From: Candidatus Yaniella excrementavium
Lineage (GTDB): Bacteria; Actinomycetota; Actinomycetes; Actinomycetales; Micrococcaceae
Assembly (NCBI GenBank): GCA_019115865.1
Contig: DXCT01000081.1
Span: forward strand, 62,001 to 126,000
Direction of reading: 5' to 3'
Length of the DNA: 64,000 nucleotides
Part shown: in pieces, positions 52,278 through 63,148 of the stretch
Position numbering within the stretch: the stretch's first letter is position 1
Layout: every line of letters starts with the position of its first letter
The notes under the pieces: generated by a model
The model's database searches: none
What the model saw: only the letters and a program-made list of their open reading frames with translations
What the model was told of the DNA's origin: nothing
Position numbers and translations under genes: made by a program

Positions 52278-54425
52278 GTGGCCCCCACTGCTTCAAACTC
52301 AGCTGATTCGACTTCTGCACTCAACCGCCACCTTCCAGCTCGTCAGTATGTGTATTCTGACAAGGACCAACGCGTCGTCGATACGCTGCGTGTCCTAGCT
52401 GCCGATGCCGTCGAAAAAGTTGGTTCAGGACACCCCGGTACCGCTTTTTCGCTGTCGCCTGTTGCGTGGCAACTGTTTCAAAATGTCATGCATTTTGATC
52501 CGGCTGACCAACATTGGCAGGGACGCGATCGCTTTGTTCTCTCCCCTGGCCATACATCACTCACGTTATACCTCCAACTCTTTGCCGCGGGAGCCGGCTT
52601 AGAAATGGAGGATCTACAAGCCTTGCGGACTTGGGGTTCGAAAACACCGGGACATCCTGAATATGGCGATACTGATCATGTAGAGATCACTACAGGTCCC
52701 CTGGGCCAAGGACTGGCCTCAGCTGTAGGGTTTGCCTATGATCAGCGCAGAATTCGTGGCCTGATGGATCCTGATGCTGCTGCAGGTACTTCTCCGTTTG
52801 ATCACCATGTTTACGTGATCGCCTCAGACGGTGATTTGCAGGAAGGTGTTACTTCTGAAGCGTCGTCTCTTGCCGGTACCCAGGAGCTTGGCAACCTGAT
52901 TGTCATTTGGGACGACAACAAGATCTCGATTGAAGATGACACCGATATTGCGTTCAACGAAAATGTCGAGCAGCGTTATGAAGCTTACGGCTGGCATGTC
53001 CAACGGATCGACTGGCTGCAGACCGGCGACTACGTTGAAGATACCAAAGCCCTCTATGAAGCGATCGCCAATGCCAAACAGGAAGCTGATAAACCTTCTC
53101 TGATTTCGCTGCGTACAATTATCGGCTGGCCATCACCAAAGAAGCAGAATACGGGTGGCATTCATGGCGCCAAACTTGGCACAGAGGAACTGGCTGGGCT
53201 CAAGGAAGTACTGGACTTTAATAGCGATGAATACTTCGTCATGGATGACGAATTACTAACGCACTCGCGCAGCGTTGGCGAGCGTTCCGCTGAGTATCGT
53301 AAAACTTGGGAGGCAGCCTATCAGGCTTGGCGTGCTGACAATCCCCAGCGAGCCGAGCTTTATGACCGTCTCGTGGCTCAAGAACTCCCCGAAAACTTTG
53401 ATACCGCCTTCCCTACCTTTGATCCAGCTCAAGGCAACATGGCAACGCGTGCAGCCTCCGGAAAGGTCTTAGGCAGTCTCTCAGATGTCATGCCAGAACT
53501 CTGGGGTGGTTCCGCTGACCTCGCCGGTTCAAATAATACAACCATGGCGGGTCAACCATCCTTTTTGCCAGTCGATCGTCAAACCACCTCGTGGTCCGGT
53601 CATCCATATGGGCGAACCTTGCATTTTGGTATTCGCGAACACGCCTCAGGATCGATCGTTAATGGCATCACCCTCGGCGGCATGACGCGTGGTTATGCTG
53701 GAACTTTCCTGATCTTCTCGGACTATATGCGACCTGCAGTGCGACTCGCTGCGCTTATGGGCGTTCCCTCGATCTTCGTGTGGACACACGACTCGATTGG
53801 GCTGGGGGAAGACGGACCGACGCACCAACCTGTCGAGCACTTGGCAGCCTTGCGTGCGATTCCGAATTTGGATGTCGTTCGTCCCGCTGATGCCAATGAG
53901 GTTTCGGTCGCGTGGCAGACTATCTTATCCCAGCGTGAACGCCCATCCGGCCTTATCTTATCCCGTCAGGGTTTACCGATCTTTGATAGGGAGCAGGAAG
54001 CCTTCCGTTCAGCCGCCGGGGTTGCACGCGGAGCGTACACGCTCGTCGAAGCAACAAACGAATCTGGCGAGACCGCACCAGAAGTCGTGCTCATCGGTAC
54101 TGGATCAGAGGTCCAGCTTGCTGTCGATGCTCGTACAACGCTGCAGCAGCAAGGCATCCCGACTCGTGTAGTTTCTGCACCATCGTTGGAATGGTTCGAT
54201 GCCCAGGATGCTTCCTACCGGACATCGGTGCTTCCTGCAGACGTACTCACAGTTTCCATTGAAGCGGGTGTGGAACAAGGTTGGCAGAAGTACACCAGTG
54301 GTGACGGGCATTCAGTATCACTTGAGCACTTTGGAGCATCTGCCGACTACCAGACCTTGTTCACACAGTTCGGCATTACCGCTGACGCGCTAGTGACAAA
54401 AGTCCAAAGCCTCTACAAAGCCTAA
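52278..54425 (+). CDS. tkt: Transketolase
   Basis: A thiamine-diphosphate enzyme of 715 residues moving two-carbon units between sugar phosphates in the pentose phosphate pathway. The ThDP/Mg motif is GDGDLQEGVTSEA near residue 182-198 ending with the Asn-containing WDDNKISIEDD; earlier GSGHPGTAFSLSP (about 46-58) and later HFGIREHASGSI (catalytic Glu, about 452) and DSIGLGEDGPTHQPVEH are canonical. The GTG start has AGGAAGG upstream. tal follows after 9 bases. Confidence 0.97.
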   Translation: MAPTASNSADSTSALNRHLPARQYVYSDKDQRVVDTLRVLAADAVEKVGSGHPGTAFSLSPVAWQLFQNVMHFDPADQHWQGRDRFVLSPGHTSLTLYLQLFAAGAGLEMEDLQALRTWGSKTPGHPEYGDTDHVEITTGPLGQGLASAVGFAYDQRRIRGLMDPDAAAGTSPFDHHVYVIASDGDLQEGVTSEASSLAGTQELGNLIVIWDDNKISIEDDTDIAFNENVEQRYEAYGWHVQRIDWLQTGDYVEDTKALYEAIANAKQEADKPSLISLRTIIGWPSPKKQNTGGIHGAKLGTEELAGLKEVLDFNSDEYFVMDDELLTHSRSVGERSAEYRKTWEAAYQAWRADNPQRAELYDRLVAQELPENFDTAFPTFDPAQGNMATRAASGKVLGSLSDVMPELWGGSADLAGSNNTTMAGQPSFLPVDRQTTSWSGHPYGRTLHFGIREHASGSIVNGITLGGMTRGYAGTFLIFSDYMRPAVRLAALMGVPSIFVWTHDSIGLGEDGPTHQPVEHLAALRAIPNLDVVRPADANEVSVAWQTILSQRERPSGLILSRQGLPIFDREQEAFRSAAGVARGAYTLVEATNESGETAPEVVLIGTGSEVQLAVDARTTLQQQGIPTRVVSAPSLEWFDAQDASYRTSVLPADVLTVSIEAGVEQGWQKYTSGDGHSVSLEHFGASADYQTLFTQFGITADALVTKVQSLYKA

Positions 54426-54434
54426 GGATCATTA

Positions 54435-55553
54435 GTGACACAAAACCAATACACCCAAGCGCTACATAACGCTGGCGTCTCCCTCTGGCTTGACGATCTG
54501 TCGCGAGATCGCATCGATACAGGTGACCTTCAAAACCTCATCGACACGAAAACAATCACCGGGGTGACAACTAATCCAGCGATTTTCGGCAAGGCACTCA
54601 CCACCGGTGAGGCATACACCGATCAGCTGGCGAAACTCGCGGCCTCGGGAGCAGACGCACAAACGGCCGTCATCGAGATGACTACCGATGACGTCCGAGC
54701 AGCTTGCGATATCATGGCACCGGTTTATCAGGCCAGCAACGGGTACGACGGCCGCGTCTCAATCGAGGTAGATCCACGGTTGGCGCGCGACACCGACCAA
54801 TCTGTTGCCCAAGCGATTGACCTAGCAAAAACTGTGGATCGGGAAAACGTCATGGTCAAGATCCCGGGGACTGTGGAAGGACTCCCAGCGATCTCGAAGG
54901 TCCTGGCAGAAGGCATTAGTGTGAACGTCACATTGATCTTCTCACTCTCGCGTTATCGCGAGGTGGTCAATGCGTGGTTGGCTGGGTTGGAAGGCGCCCG
55001 CACCAATGGCCATGACCTAAAAAAAATCCACTCGGTGGCAAGTTTCTTTGTCTCCCGTGTAGATAGTGAAATTGATGCACAACTTGAAGCATTAGAACTT
55101 CCTGCACAGGATGTCATGCAACTTCGCGGTAGAGCTGGGATAGGCAATGCTCGTCTGGCCTACCGAATTTTTGAGCAGATGCAAGACACCGAACGGTGGC
55201 GTCTTCTGGAATCCGCAGGCGCACGATTGCAGCGTCCTTTATGGGCGTCAACCGGAACCAAAAACCCCGACTATTCTGATGTGCGCTACGTCAACGGGCT
55301 CGTGGGCGACTATACGGTGAACACCTTGCCGGAAGATACCTTGAATGCGGTTGCCGACCATGGCGAAATTACAGAACGTCGTATCCCGGACAACTACGCT
55401 ATGGATGATGATCATCTCGACGACTTGGCTCGGGCTGGAATTGACTATCACCAGGTTGTGACCAAACTTGAAGACGAGGGACTCGAGAAGTTTGTTGATG
55501 CGTGGAATGCATTACTAGATAAAATCCAACAGCAGCTCGACGCGCAAGCCTGA
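54435..55553 (+). CDS. tal: Transaldolase
   Basis: A 372-residue transaldolase moving dihydroxyacetone units between sugar phosphates. The Schiff-base Lys is in ENVMVKIPGT (about residue 142), and the first strand has GVTTNPAIF (about 38-46); VSIEVDPRLA and NVTLIFSLSRY are also conserved. The length fits the long actinobacterial subfamily. The GTG has AAGGA about 7 bases upstream. In mycobacteria zwf, opcA and pgl come next; here a strong terminator follows. Confidence 0.96.
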   Translation: MTQNQYTQALHNAGVSLWLDDLSRDRIDTGDLQNLIDTKTITGVTTNPAIFGKALTTGEAYTDQLAKLAASGADAQTAVIEMTTDDVRAACDIMAPVYQASNGYDGRVSIEVDPRLARDTDQSVAQAIDLAKTVDRENVMVKIPGTVEGLPAISKVLAEGISVNVTLIFSLSRYREVVNAWLAGLEGARTNGHDLKKIHSVASFFVSRVDSEIDAQLEALELPAQDVMQLRGRAGIGNARLAYRIFEQMQDTERWRLLESAGARLQRPLWASTGTKNPDYSDVRYVNGLVGDYTVNTLPEDTLNAVADHGEITERRIPDNYAMDDDHLDDLARAGIDYHQVVTKLEDEGLEKFVDAWNALLDKIQQQLDAQA

Positions 55554-55594
55554 TCTCAAGCCAGCAGCCTCACGCTCTAGGGAAGTGCTGATTA

Positions 55595-55645
55595 AACGGT
55601 CGGGCCGCCGCATCAAGAAAAGATGCGGCGGCCCGACCGTTATTT
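55595..55645. terminator. Strong intrinsic terminator after tal
   Basis: A perfect 20-bp stem (55595-55614 with 55622-55641), GC-rich, 7-base loop, followed by ATTTTAA. It separates tal from the convergent rpf gene. Confidence 0.92.
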
Positions 55646-55661
55646 TAAAGCAGCTAGTACT

Positions 55662-56381
<720 letters not shown>

Positions 56382-56424
56382 TCAGTCCTTTCCTTCGCAA
56401 AGTTTGCGATAGGGATTTTGTTCC

Positions 56425-56498
56425 AGGTCACGGCATCCCGTGAGTGCTCATTAAGTTTTCATTTCATTGGCGGATGCCAGCAGGTACAAATGACCTGA
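56425..56498 (-). ncRNA. Candidate structured leader RNA of the rpf gene
   Basis: Read on the minus strand, two nested helices can form: CAGGTCA pairs perfectly with TGACCTG (outer, 7 bp), and GGCATCC with GGATGCC (inner, 7 bp), with an asymmetric internal loop of 12 and 1 bases and a 33-base apical region. A competing local hairpin (CACGG/CCGTG) overlaps the inner strand, so a switch is possible. A small TCGCA/TGCGA hairpin then precedes the GAAGGAAAGG purine run. I could not match the ydaO/c-di-AMP consensus (no GGGGAACC-like core) known upstream of many rpf genes. Confidence 0.4.
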
Positions 56499-56525
56499 GT
56501 TCGCCACAATACATGTTCTTAGTTC

Positions 56526-56541
56526 GTTATCAAAACGTTAC
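56526..56541 (-). promoter_or_regulatory. MtrA-like direct repeat upstream of rpf
   Basis: On the minus strand GTAAC-GTTTTG-ATAAC, two 5-base half sites on the same face with 6-base spacing. This is close to the direct-repeat motif reported for the response regulator MtrA, which controls rpf and other wall-hydrolase genes in actinobacteria. Identification is by consensus only. Confidence 0.5.
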
Positions 56542-56776
56542 AGTGTGGTCGGCGCGTGCCCGACCTCACTTTTTCGATTTCAGAGAAATCAGTCGACGAT
56601 AAAATACCTAGTCAAAGCGGGATAATATTGCTTGAAATCAAGACCTTTTAATGCCCTGTGAATCGTCTCTGAAATCGCTCAGTATCTGAATTTGGTGTTT
56701 TTCGTTATGATTTTGTGGCTTAAGAGCGACCGTCAACAGAGCTGGAACAAGCCGATATTGCGGTGCTTTGACAAGA

Positions 56777-56811
56777 AAAACCGGTAGAGCGTAGTTCGCT
56801 CTACCGGTTTT
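56777..56811. terminator. Terminator of the pgk-tpiA-secG transcript
   Basis: AAAACCGGTAGAGCG (56777-56791) pairs with CGCTCTACCGGTTTT (56797-56811), 15 bp perfect, 5-base loop; a T run follows on the minus strand. Confidence 0.88.
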
Positions 56812-56836
56812 CAACCATAGGTTGGAATGCTTTGAG

Positions 56837-57085
56837 TTAGAAATCTCCAGAGAAACGTGACATAAGACCTAGGACGACGATAATGCCACCCCAGAGCAAC
56901 GCTAAGGTCACAGTTAGTCGATTCAGATTTCGTTCTGCCACGCCTGAAGAGCTTAGGCCACTAGTAACACCGCCGCCGAACATGTCAGACATACCGCCAC
57001 CGCGACCCTTGTGCAGCAGGATGGCAAAGACCAACGACACTGACACGATCACTAAGATGATCTGGAGCACAAGTTCAAAATTCAA
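56837..57085 (-). CDS. secG: Preprotein translocase subunit SecG
   Basis: An 82-residue membrane protein with two helices (about 5-24 and 55-75) and the SecG loop LLHKGRGGGMSDMFGGG (about 23-39). SecG assists protein export through SecYEG. It is the last gene of the pgk-tpiA-secG unit, 24 bases after tpiA. Confidence 0.96.
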   Translation of the reverse strand: MNFELVLQIILVIVSVSLVFAILLHKGRGGGMSDMFGGGVTSGLSSSGVAERNLNRLTVTLALLWGGIIVVLGLMSRFSGDF

Positions 57086-57109
57086 CGGGTATTTTCCATT
57101 CTTCGTTGT

Positions 57110-57925
57110 CTAGTCGGTCAAAAGGTGGTGTTCGAACCTGACAATACTAGCAAATTGTTCATCGTCGAGGCTGGCCCCACCGACTAAGACTCCATCGATG
57201 TCACGTTCACGCATGATGGAAGCTACATTGTCAGCTTTGACAGATCCACCATACAGCACCCGCGTAGCCTGAGCTGTATCAGTGTCGTAGAGTTCAGATA
57301 TCTCTTGACGGAGTGCTGCCGACATTTCTTGGGCATCGCCGGGACCAGCTACTTCTCCTGTGCCGATGGCCCATACTGGTTCATAGGCAACCACGATATC
57401 AGCCACTTCCTCGGCCGATAGTTCTACCAGAGCGGCACGCAACTGCTTCCTGGTGTAGTCGACGTGCTCGCCCGCTTTTCTTGTCTCAAGTCCCTCGCCC
57501 ACGCAAAGTATTGGGGTGAGTTCATTGCGCACCGCGGCCTTGAGTTTGGCGTTCACGGTTTCATCCATTTCACCATGTATGCTGCGTCGCTCTGAGTGTC
57601 CAATAAGCACGTAGGTGCACCCCAGCTTTCGTAAGAAATCACCGGAGATATCTCCGGTATAGGCACCCGAGTCGTGTTGTGATAAATCTTGACCTCCGTA
57701 GGCAAGATCAAGTTTATCTGCCATAATCAGCGTTTGAACACTGCGTAAATCGGTAAATGGTGGAAATATCGCGACTTGCACTTTGTCGAAGTCATGATCG
57801 TGGTCAGCAAGAGTCCAGGAAAGTTTTTGTACTAGTGAGACGGCTTGGAAGTGGTCCATATGCATCTTCCAGTTGCCGGCGATCAGTGGGGTGCGGTCGT
57901 AGACTCCGTCAGTCTTTGCAGTCAA
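57110..57925 (-). CDS. tpiA: Triosephosphate isomerase
   Basis: A 271-residue TIM-barrel glycolytic enzyme interconverting dihydroxyacetone phosphate and glyceraldehyde-3-phosphate. NWKMHMD (Asn and Lys, about residues 18-24), IGHSERR (catalytic His, about 107-113), [11 protein letters not shown] (catalytic Glu, about 178-188) and YGGSVKADN are all in place. It lies 45 bases after pgk. Confidence 0.97.
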   Translation of the reverse strand: MTAKTDGVYDRTPLIAGNWKMHMDHFQAVSLVQKLSWTLADHDHDFDKVQVAIFPPFTDLRSVQTLIMADKLDLAYGGQDLSQHDSGAYTGDISGDFLRKLGCTYVLIGHSERRSIHGEMDETVNAKLKAAVRNELTPILCVGEGLETRKAGEHVDYTRKQLRAALVELSAEEVADIVVAYEPVWAIGTGEVAGPGDAQEMSAALRQEISELYDTDTAQATRVLYGGSVKADNVASIMRERDIDGVLVGGASLDDEQFASIVRFEHHLLTD

Positions 57926-57970
57926 TGAAACTCCTGTCGTGTGTGAATCGATGCGGTTGTTCGGTTGGGG

Positions 57971-59194
57971 CTAGCGAGCCAAGGCATCGATTCCTGGCAG
58001 GGCTTTGCCCTCTAAGTATTCTAAGGAAGCGCCCCCACCCGTAGAGATGTGCCCATAGTCCTTCTCGGCAAAACCAAGAGCTCGCACTGCGGCTGCCGAG
58101 TCTCCGCCCCCAACGACAGAAAGACCCTGGACTTTTGTAAGGGAATCGGCCACGGTATGCGTTCCACCGGCAAAATTTTCCATTTCAAAGACACCCATCG
58201 GTCCGTTCCAGAAGACCGTGGATGATGCTTCGATGTGTTGCGCGTAGAGTTTTGCGGTGGCCGGACCGATGTCTAAGCCGAGGGCCTCAGCTCCGCCAGG
58301 ACCGGTGGTCATAGCGTTAACATCCACCACAGCGTGTGCTGCATTCGCACTGAAGGTTTCGGCGACAACGACGTCAGTGGGAACGACAATCTTTGCAGCC
58401 CCTGCTTCGGATCGGCGTAAGTAGTCTTGCACGACTGGAATCTGGTCCTCCTCAAGTAGTGAGGAGGCAATATCGTGTCCCTGAGCTTTCAAGAAGCTGA
58501 AGGCCATTCCCCCACCGATCAGCAGGGTGTCGGCCCGGTCGAGAAGATTATCAATCACTGCGAGTTTGTCAGAGACCTTTGAGCCACCCAACACGACCGT
58601 ATAGGGCCGCGCCGGTTCGACGATGAGGCGGTCAAGGACCTTGAGCTCTGTTGCCACCAGCGCACCCTGATAGCTGGGCAGCAGACTGGCGATGTCATAA
58701 ACCGAGGCGTGTTTGCGGTGAACTGCACCGAATGCGTCGTTAACATATGCCCCATCGGGCCCAGCCAGAGCGGCGAATTCCTTGGCGAGTGCTAGCCGTT
58801 CAGTATCGTCTTTGGACGTTTCGCGTGCATCAAAGCGCACATTTTCGACCAGTAGAATCTGGCCATCTTGGAGTTGTCTCGCTTGGGTTTGAGCTGAAGC
58901 CCCGGTGAGGTCATCTGCGAGCATGATGTCCAGATCTGTCAATTCTGTCATGCGTTGGGCAACCGGTTTAAGGGAATATTGTGGATCGACGGCACCGCTT
59001 GGGCGACCGAGATGCGCGAGGATGATAACTTTTGCGCCGGCTTTGGCCAGGTCTGTGACGACGGGCAGTGATGCGCGGATTCTGCCATCGTCGGTGACTT
59101 GTCCACTGTCGAGGGGGACATTGAGATCGGATCGGACGATCACGGTGCGTCCGGCAGCAGATGGGAGCAGGTCACGAATAGTTTGGGCCGTCAT
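57971..59194 (-). CDS. pgk: Phosphoglycerate kinase
   Basis: A 407-residue glycolytic kinase making ATP from 1,3-bisphosphoglycerate. VIVRSDLNVPLDSG (about residues 18-31), LAHLGRPSG, PYTVVLGGSKVSDKL (about 200-214) and VVGGGDSAAAV (about 368) are canonical. The start is the ATG at 59194 with GAAGAG upstream. gap, which often precedes pgk in actinobacteria, is not upstream; a terminator and sodA are. Confidence 0.97.
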   Translation of the reverse strand: MTAQTIRDLLPSAAGRTVIVRSDLNVPLDSGQVTDDGRIRASLPVVTDLAKAGAKVIILAHLGRPSGAVDPQYSLKPVAQRMTELTDLDIMLADDLTGASAQTQARQLQDGQILLVENVRFDARETSKDDTERLALAKEFAALAGPDGAYVNDAFGAVHRKHASVYDIASLLPSYQGALVATELKVLDRLIVEPARPYTVVLGGSKVSDKLAVIDNLLDRADTLLIGGGMAFSFLKAQGHDIASSLLEEDQIPVVQDYLRRSEAGAAKIVVPTDVVVAETFSANAAHAVVDVNAMTTGPGGAEALGLDIGPATAKLYAQHIEASSTVFWNGPMGVFEMENFAGGTHTVADSLTKVQGLSVVGGGDSAAAVRALGFAEKDYGHISTGGGASLEYLEGKALPGIDALAR

Positions 59195-59289
59195 CAATAT
59201 ACTCTTCGGGTCTCGACAATATGGTTTGGCCGGCGGTTGCGGCCGTTAACATCTTAGCCATGTACGGAAAGGTTTTTCGTTTAAAACAC

Positions 59290-59323
59290 AAGGGATCTTT
59301 TGTCGTTTGACAAAAGATCCCTT
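59290..59323. terminator. Terminator of sodA
   Basis: AAGGGATCTTTTGTC (59290-59304) pairs perfectly with GACAAAAGATCCCTT (59309-59323), 4-base loop. Lies downstream of sodA and upstream of pgk. Confidence 0.85.
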
Positions 59324-59368
59324 GGATATGAAATTCGTTGCTACCGGTCTATCCGGTGGGCGTTCACG

Positions 59369-59992
59369 TTATGGCTTGACGAGGCCTGCTGCGTTGGAAC
59401 GTGCTGCTTCGAAACGTGCCTGAACGTCTGCCCAGTTCACGATGTTCCAGATGGCTTTGACGTAGTCTGGCTTGACGTTCTGGTAGTCCAGGTAGAAGGC
59501 GTGCTCCCACATGTCCAGCATGAACAGTGGCGTAGTCGCTACTGGGACGCCGTTTTGCTGGTCATAGAACTGTTCGATGACGAGGTTGCCACCGATTGGT
59601 TCGTAGGCCAGGATGGCCCACCCGGAGCCCTGAATACCCAGTGCTGCTGCAGTGAACTGAGCCTTGAAGTTGTCGAATGAACCGAAAAATTCGTCGATCG
59701 CTGACGCGAGTTCCCCAGTTGGCTTGTCGCCACCTTCTGGAGAGAGGTTGTTCCAGAAGATTGAGTGGTTTGTGTGTCCACCCAGGTTGAAGGCCAGGTC
59801 TTTGGTCAACTGGTTGATGTTCGAGAAGTCACCAGCTTCACGTGCTGCTTCTAGTTTCTCGAGAGCAGTGTTTGCACCATTAACGTAAGTGTTGTGGTGC
59901 TTGGAGTGGTGAAGCTCCATGATGCGACCGGAAATGTGCGGTTCCAGTGCACCGTAGTCGTAGGACAGTTCTGGCAGAGTATATTTCGCCAC
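59369..59992 (-). CDS. sodA: Superoxide dismutase (Fe/Mn type)
   Basis: A 207-residue SOD that converts superoxide to H2O2 and O2. Metal ligands are His in [12 protein letters not shown] (about residue 28), His in [10 protein letters not shown] (about 76-80), Asp and His in [12 protein letters not shown] (about 165-170). [10 protein letters not shown] (about 127) is also typical. No signal peptide is present. Iron or manganese use cannot be fixed from the sequence alone. It lies alone between pgk and whiA. Confidence 0.96.
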   Translation of the reverse strand: MAKYTLPELSYDYGALEPHISGRIMELHHSKHHNTYVNGANTALEKLEAAREAGDFSNINQLTKDLAFNLGGHTNHSIFWNNLSPEGGDKPTGELASAIDEFFGSFDNFKAQFTAAALGIQGSGWAILAYEPIGGNLVIEQFYDQQNGVPVATTPLFMLDMWEHAFYLDYQNVKPDYVKAIWNIVNWADVQARFEAARSNAAGLVKP

Positions 59993-60168
59993 GTATTCCT
60001 CCTAGTAAGTCCGGATAATGATCCGAGTGATTTGCTGGTCTCTAATCCACCAGCAAGATTGTTGGCTCACGAAATTCAGGATGAACCACTACCTCCCATA
60101 ATAGGCTGCGGCCCCCGGGGTGCGGTCAAGGCTTGAGAGCTCATCGATCTGCGAACAGCCCTGTGATC

Positions 60169-61152
60169 TTAGTTGCTCTCACGGAATTCAGCTGGGACTG
60201 CATCGTGTGTATTTGGCAGATTCAGTTCTTGAGCACGCTTATCAGCCATAGCTAACAGTCGACGGATACGGCCGGCAATGGCGTCCTTGGTCATAGGCGG
60301 TTCAGCCATACGCCCGAGTTTGTCGAGGGAAGCGTGTTGGTGTTCAACACGCAATTTGCCTGCATATTCGAGATGGTCTGGCACTTGATCTCCCAGAATT
60401 TCCAGGGCACGAGTGACTCGAGCGCTTGCGGCAACGGCAGCTTGTGCTGAGCGTCTAAGATTCGCGTCATCAAAGTTTGCAAGCCGATTAGACGACGAGC
60501 GCACCTCTTTAGTCGTTTGACGTTTCAACCAGGTTTCTACGGTCTGTTCGGCTCCCATGGCAGTGAGCAAGGTGGTAATGGTTTCGGCATCACGAATGAT
60601 GACCCGATCGGCTTGACGTACTTCTCGGGCTTTTGCCGTGACTCCGAGGCGGCGGGCCGCCCCAACAAGTGCTAAAGCGGCTTCGGGTCCGGGAGCTACC
60701 ACTTCTAGCGCGGACGAGCGGCCCGGTTCGGTGAGGATGCCCTGGGAAAGAAACGCCCCGCGCCACGCGGCGGCAGCGTCTGCAACACTGCCGTTGACAA
60801 CTGCGGGTGGCATGCCTCGAACTGGGCGGCCCCGGGGGTCCATGAGACCGGTCTTGCGGGCCAGCTGGGCGCCGCCTTCCATGATGCGTAAGACATATCG
60901 TGCACCACGACGGGAGCTTGACCCCTGTAGCGTGATGAGATCGCATTCCGTACCGAAGGTGTCGCGCAGGGTGCTGCGTAGCCGGCGTGCCGCGCCTTCA
61001 TGATCGAGCTCTGTTTCAATGATCAGCCGGCCAGGCAAAAGTTGGAGGCCCCCGCCGAATCGCAAGATACCGACAACTTCCGCTAAACGTTCAGACAGTC
61101 GCGTAACGGGTACGCGTGCGAGTTCTTCTTTAGCGGTAGCGGTGAGTGCCAT
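60169..61152 (-). CDS. whiA: DNA-binding protein WhiA
   Basis: A 327-residue regulator with an N-terminal LAGLIDADG-like domain and a C-terminal helix-turn-helix ([39 protein letters not shown] in pieces, about residues 262-305). In Streptomyces WhiA with WhiB directs sporulation septation; in non-sporulating relatives it influences cell division. Its place after yvcK and rapZ is conserved in Gram-positive bacteria. Confidence 0.96.
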   Translation of the reverse strand: MALTATAKEELARVPVTRLSERLAEVVGILRFGGGLQLLPGRLIIETELDHEGAARRLRSTLRDTFGTECDLITLQGSSSRRGARYVLRIMEGGAQLARKTGLMDPRGRPVRGMPPAVVNGSVADAAAAWRGAFLSQGILTEPGRSSALEVVAPGPEAALALVGAARRLGVTAKAREVRQADRVIIRDAETITTLLTAMGAEQTVETWLKRQTTKEVRSSSNRLANFDDANLRRSAQAAVAASARVTRALEILGDQVPDHLEYAGKLRVEHQHASLDKLGRMAEPPMTKDAIAGRIRRLLAMADKRAQELNLPNTHDAVPAEFRESN

Positions 61153-61205
61153 GTGGTGTTCACTGTTCTTTCTTCGCGCAGGCGCGAGCGTTCTGTTTTC
61201 CTCGA

Positions 61206-62258
61206 CTATGACGGGATTTTATCGAATGCCTCGGAAAAGGCCACTGCGAGTCGTAATGGGTCATGTACGTTCTCGCGATGTTCGTCCTTTACCTTACTAA
61301 ACACTACGGTTGCCCCCAGTTTTTCAGCTGCTTCATTGAATTCAGCAGCGTGCTCTTCGGTGACTACAGTTGGGTCTGCAATGATCACGTTGATTCGGAA
61401 CTCGGGTGCGTAGTAGTGCAACACGGAAAGATGTTCAGCCGGGGTCATACCCTGTGTTTCGGTGGTTGAAGGTTGCAAGTTCATAACCAGGCAGCGTTTT
61501 GCGGTGGATTGTGCCAAGGCAACACGTTGTTCCTCCAGCAGCAGGTGCGGTAGCACCGAGGTGTACCAGGAACCCGGGCCTAAAATGATCCAGTCTGTTA
61601 GCTCTATCGCGTCTAACGCTTGCGGAGTAGCGGGTGCATCTGGCGGGGAAAGTTCGATGTGGCTCACCCTGCCGCCGCCGGCAACCTTTGCAAGTTCGGC
61701 CTGCCCGGTTACCGAACGGCGTGTGAGTTGACCGTCCTCATCGGCTAGTACCGTGCCCGAGATGGTCATGGGTGTGGTCGACATCGGCAAGACAACGCCG
61801 CGTGCCCCCAGTAAAGCACCGGCCCATGTCAGACCATCGACGGGATCACCCAGCAGCTCCCAGAGCGCGACAATCAAGAGATTACCGAGCGCGTGATTGT
61901 CCAAGGTACCCGGATCTCCATGGAGGCTGGAGGTTTTGAAGCGGTGTTGCATGGTATCGCGCCAGGTGCGACCCCAATCCGTGTCGTCACACAGGGCAGC
62001 CAGAGCCATGCGAAGATCACCAGGTGGCAGAACATCCATTTCTTGACGGATCACGCCGGAGGAACCGCCGTCGTCGGCAACAGTTACGATCGCGGTGATT
62101 TCACCAGAAATCAATCGCAGAGCGGACAACGTGGCATAGAGTCCGTGACCCCCACCCAGGGCGGTGACTTTCAGATTTGGAGCATAGTGTCCAATGGTTG
62201 CACGTTCCGGACGTTGTACAGGGGTTAACGGCAATTGGCCGGTAAAATGCATGCTCAT
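61206..62258 (-). CDS. yvcK: Gluconeogenesis factor YvcK/GlmR (CofD-like)
   Basis: A 350-residue UDP-sugar binding protein. [18 protein letters not shown] (about residues 31-48), [17 protein letters not shown] (about 58-74) and [14 protein letters not shown] (about 76-89) are diagnostic. YvcK/CuvA links carbon metabolism and peptidoglycan synthesis. Its start overlaps the rapZ stop (ATGA), so the two are translated together. whiA follows after 53 bases. Confidence 0.95.
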   Translation of the reverse strand: MSMHFTGQLPLTPVQRPERATIGHYAPNLKVTALGGGHGLYATLSALRLISGEITAIVTVADDGGSSGVIRQEMDVLPPGDLRMALAALCDDTDWGRTWRDTMQHRFKTSSLHGDPGTLDNHALGNLLIVALWELLGDPVDGLTWAGALLGARGVVLPMSTTPMTISGTVLADEDGQLTRRSVTGQAELAKVAGGGRVSHIELSPPDAPATPQALDAIELTDWIILGPGSWYTSVLPHLLLEEQRVALAQSTAKRCLVMNLQPSTTETQGMTPAEHLSVLHYYAPEFRINVIIADPTVVTEEHAAEFNEAAEKLGATVVFSKVKDEHRENVHDPLRLAVAFSEAFDKIPS

Positions 62259-63148
62259 TCGCGCCCCATGTCACGGTGGGAGATTTTGACCTTCACTCCG
62301 GAATATGTGGCGAGACGCTTGGCAATTTCTTCCGCGATAGCTACCGAACGGTGTTTCCCGCCGGTGCAACCGAACGCCAATGTTGCATAGTGCTTATTTT
62401 CGGAGCGGTACCCTTCGATGACCGGTTCCATCATAGCCACGTAGCTGTCTATAAACGATGTGACACCTTTACGCTCGAGTACATAGTTCGAGATCTCTTG
62501 GTCTTGACCGGTAAATGGCCGCAGTTCTGGCACCCAGTGTGGGTTGGGGATGAAACGAACATCAGCAATATAGTTCGAGTCTTGTGGGACGCCATATTTG
62601 AATCCGAAAGACATGACATTGAGCCGAATAACGATTGGACCGGATTCGGTAAATAGTTCTGTTGCGGATGTGGTGAGATCGTGGACGTTGAGATCTGAGG
62701 TATCGATCATCATCTCAGCTTGATCGCGTAGAGCTGCCATGAGCTCGCGTTCAGCGGCAATGCCCTCAAGGATTGAACCGTCGCCTTGCAACGGGTGTGG
62801 ACGACGAAGCGTCTCAAACCGACGGACCAGTACTTCGTCGGCAGCGTCGAGGAACAGAACACGAAGTTCGGCGCCGTCGGTGCGCAGCTGGTTCATGGCT
62901 TCTTGAAGAGCTTGGAAGAATTCTTTGGACCGCACATCGACCACCAGCGCAAGCTTGAGTGGGGTGTCCGGGTTCTTTCCAATCAACTGCGCCATGGTGG
63001 AAAATAGTTGTGGAGGAAGATTATCGACGACATACCATCCGAGGTCTTCCAGGGAGTGTGCTGCGGTGGTGCGTCCAGCACCCGACATGCCGGTGATAAT
63101 TAGGACTTCAGCGGTATCTGGTTTTACCGGTTGCAGTTCAGAACTCAT
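62255..63148 (-). CDS. rapZ: RNase adapter RapZ / YvcJ-family nucleotide-binding protein
   Basis: A 297-residue protein with a P-loop ITGMSGAGRTTAA (about residues 18-30), in which Arg-Thr takes the place of the usual Lys-Ser, then LEDLGWYVVDNLPP and the C-terminal FGCTGGKHRSVAIAEEIA (about 258-275). E. coli RapZ controls GlmZ sRNA; the actinobacterial role is unclear. Its start overlaps the uvrC stop as ATGA, and its stop overlaps yvcK. Confidence 0.95.
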   Translation of the reverse strand: MSSELQPVKPDTAEVLIITGMSGAGRTTAAHSLEDLGWYVVDNLPPQLFSTMAQLIGKNPDTPLKLALVVDVRSKEFFQALQEAMNQLRTDGAELRVLFLDAADEVLVRRFETLRRPHPLQGDGSILEGIAAERELMAALRDQAEMMIDTSDLNVHDLTTSATELFTESGPIVIRLNVMSFGFKYGVPQDSNYIADVRFIPNPHWVPELRPFTGQDQEISNYVLERKGVTSFIDSYVAMMEPVIEGYRSENKHYATLAFGCTGGKHRSVAIAEEIAKRLATYSGVKVKISHRDMGRE

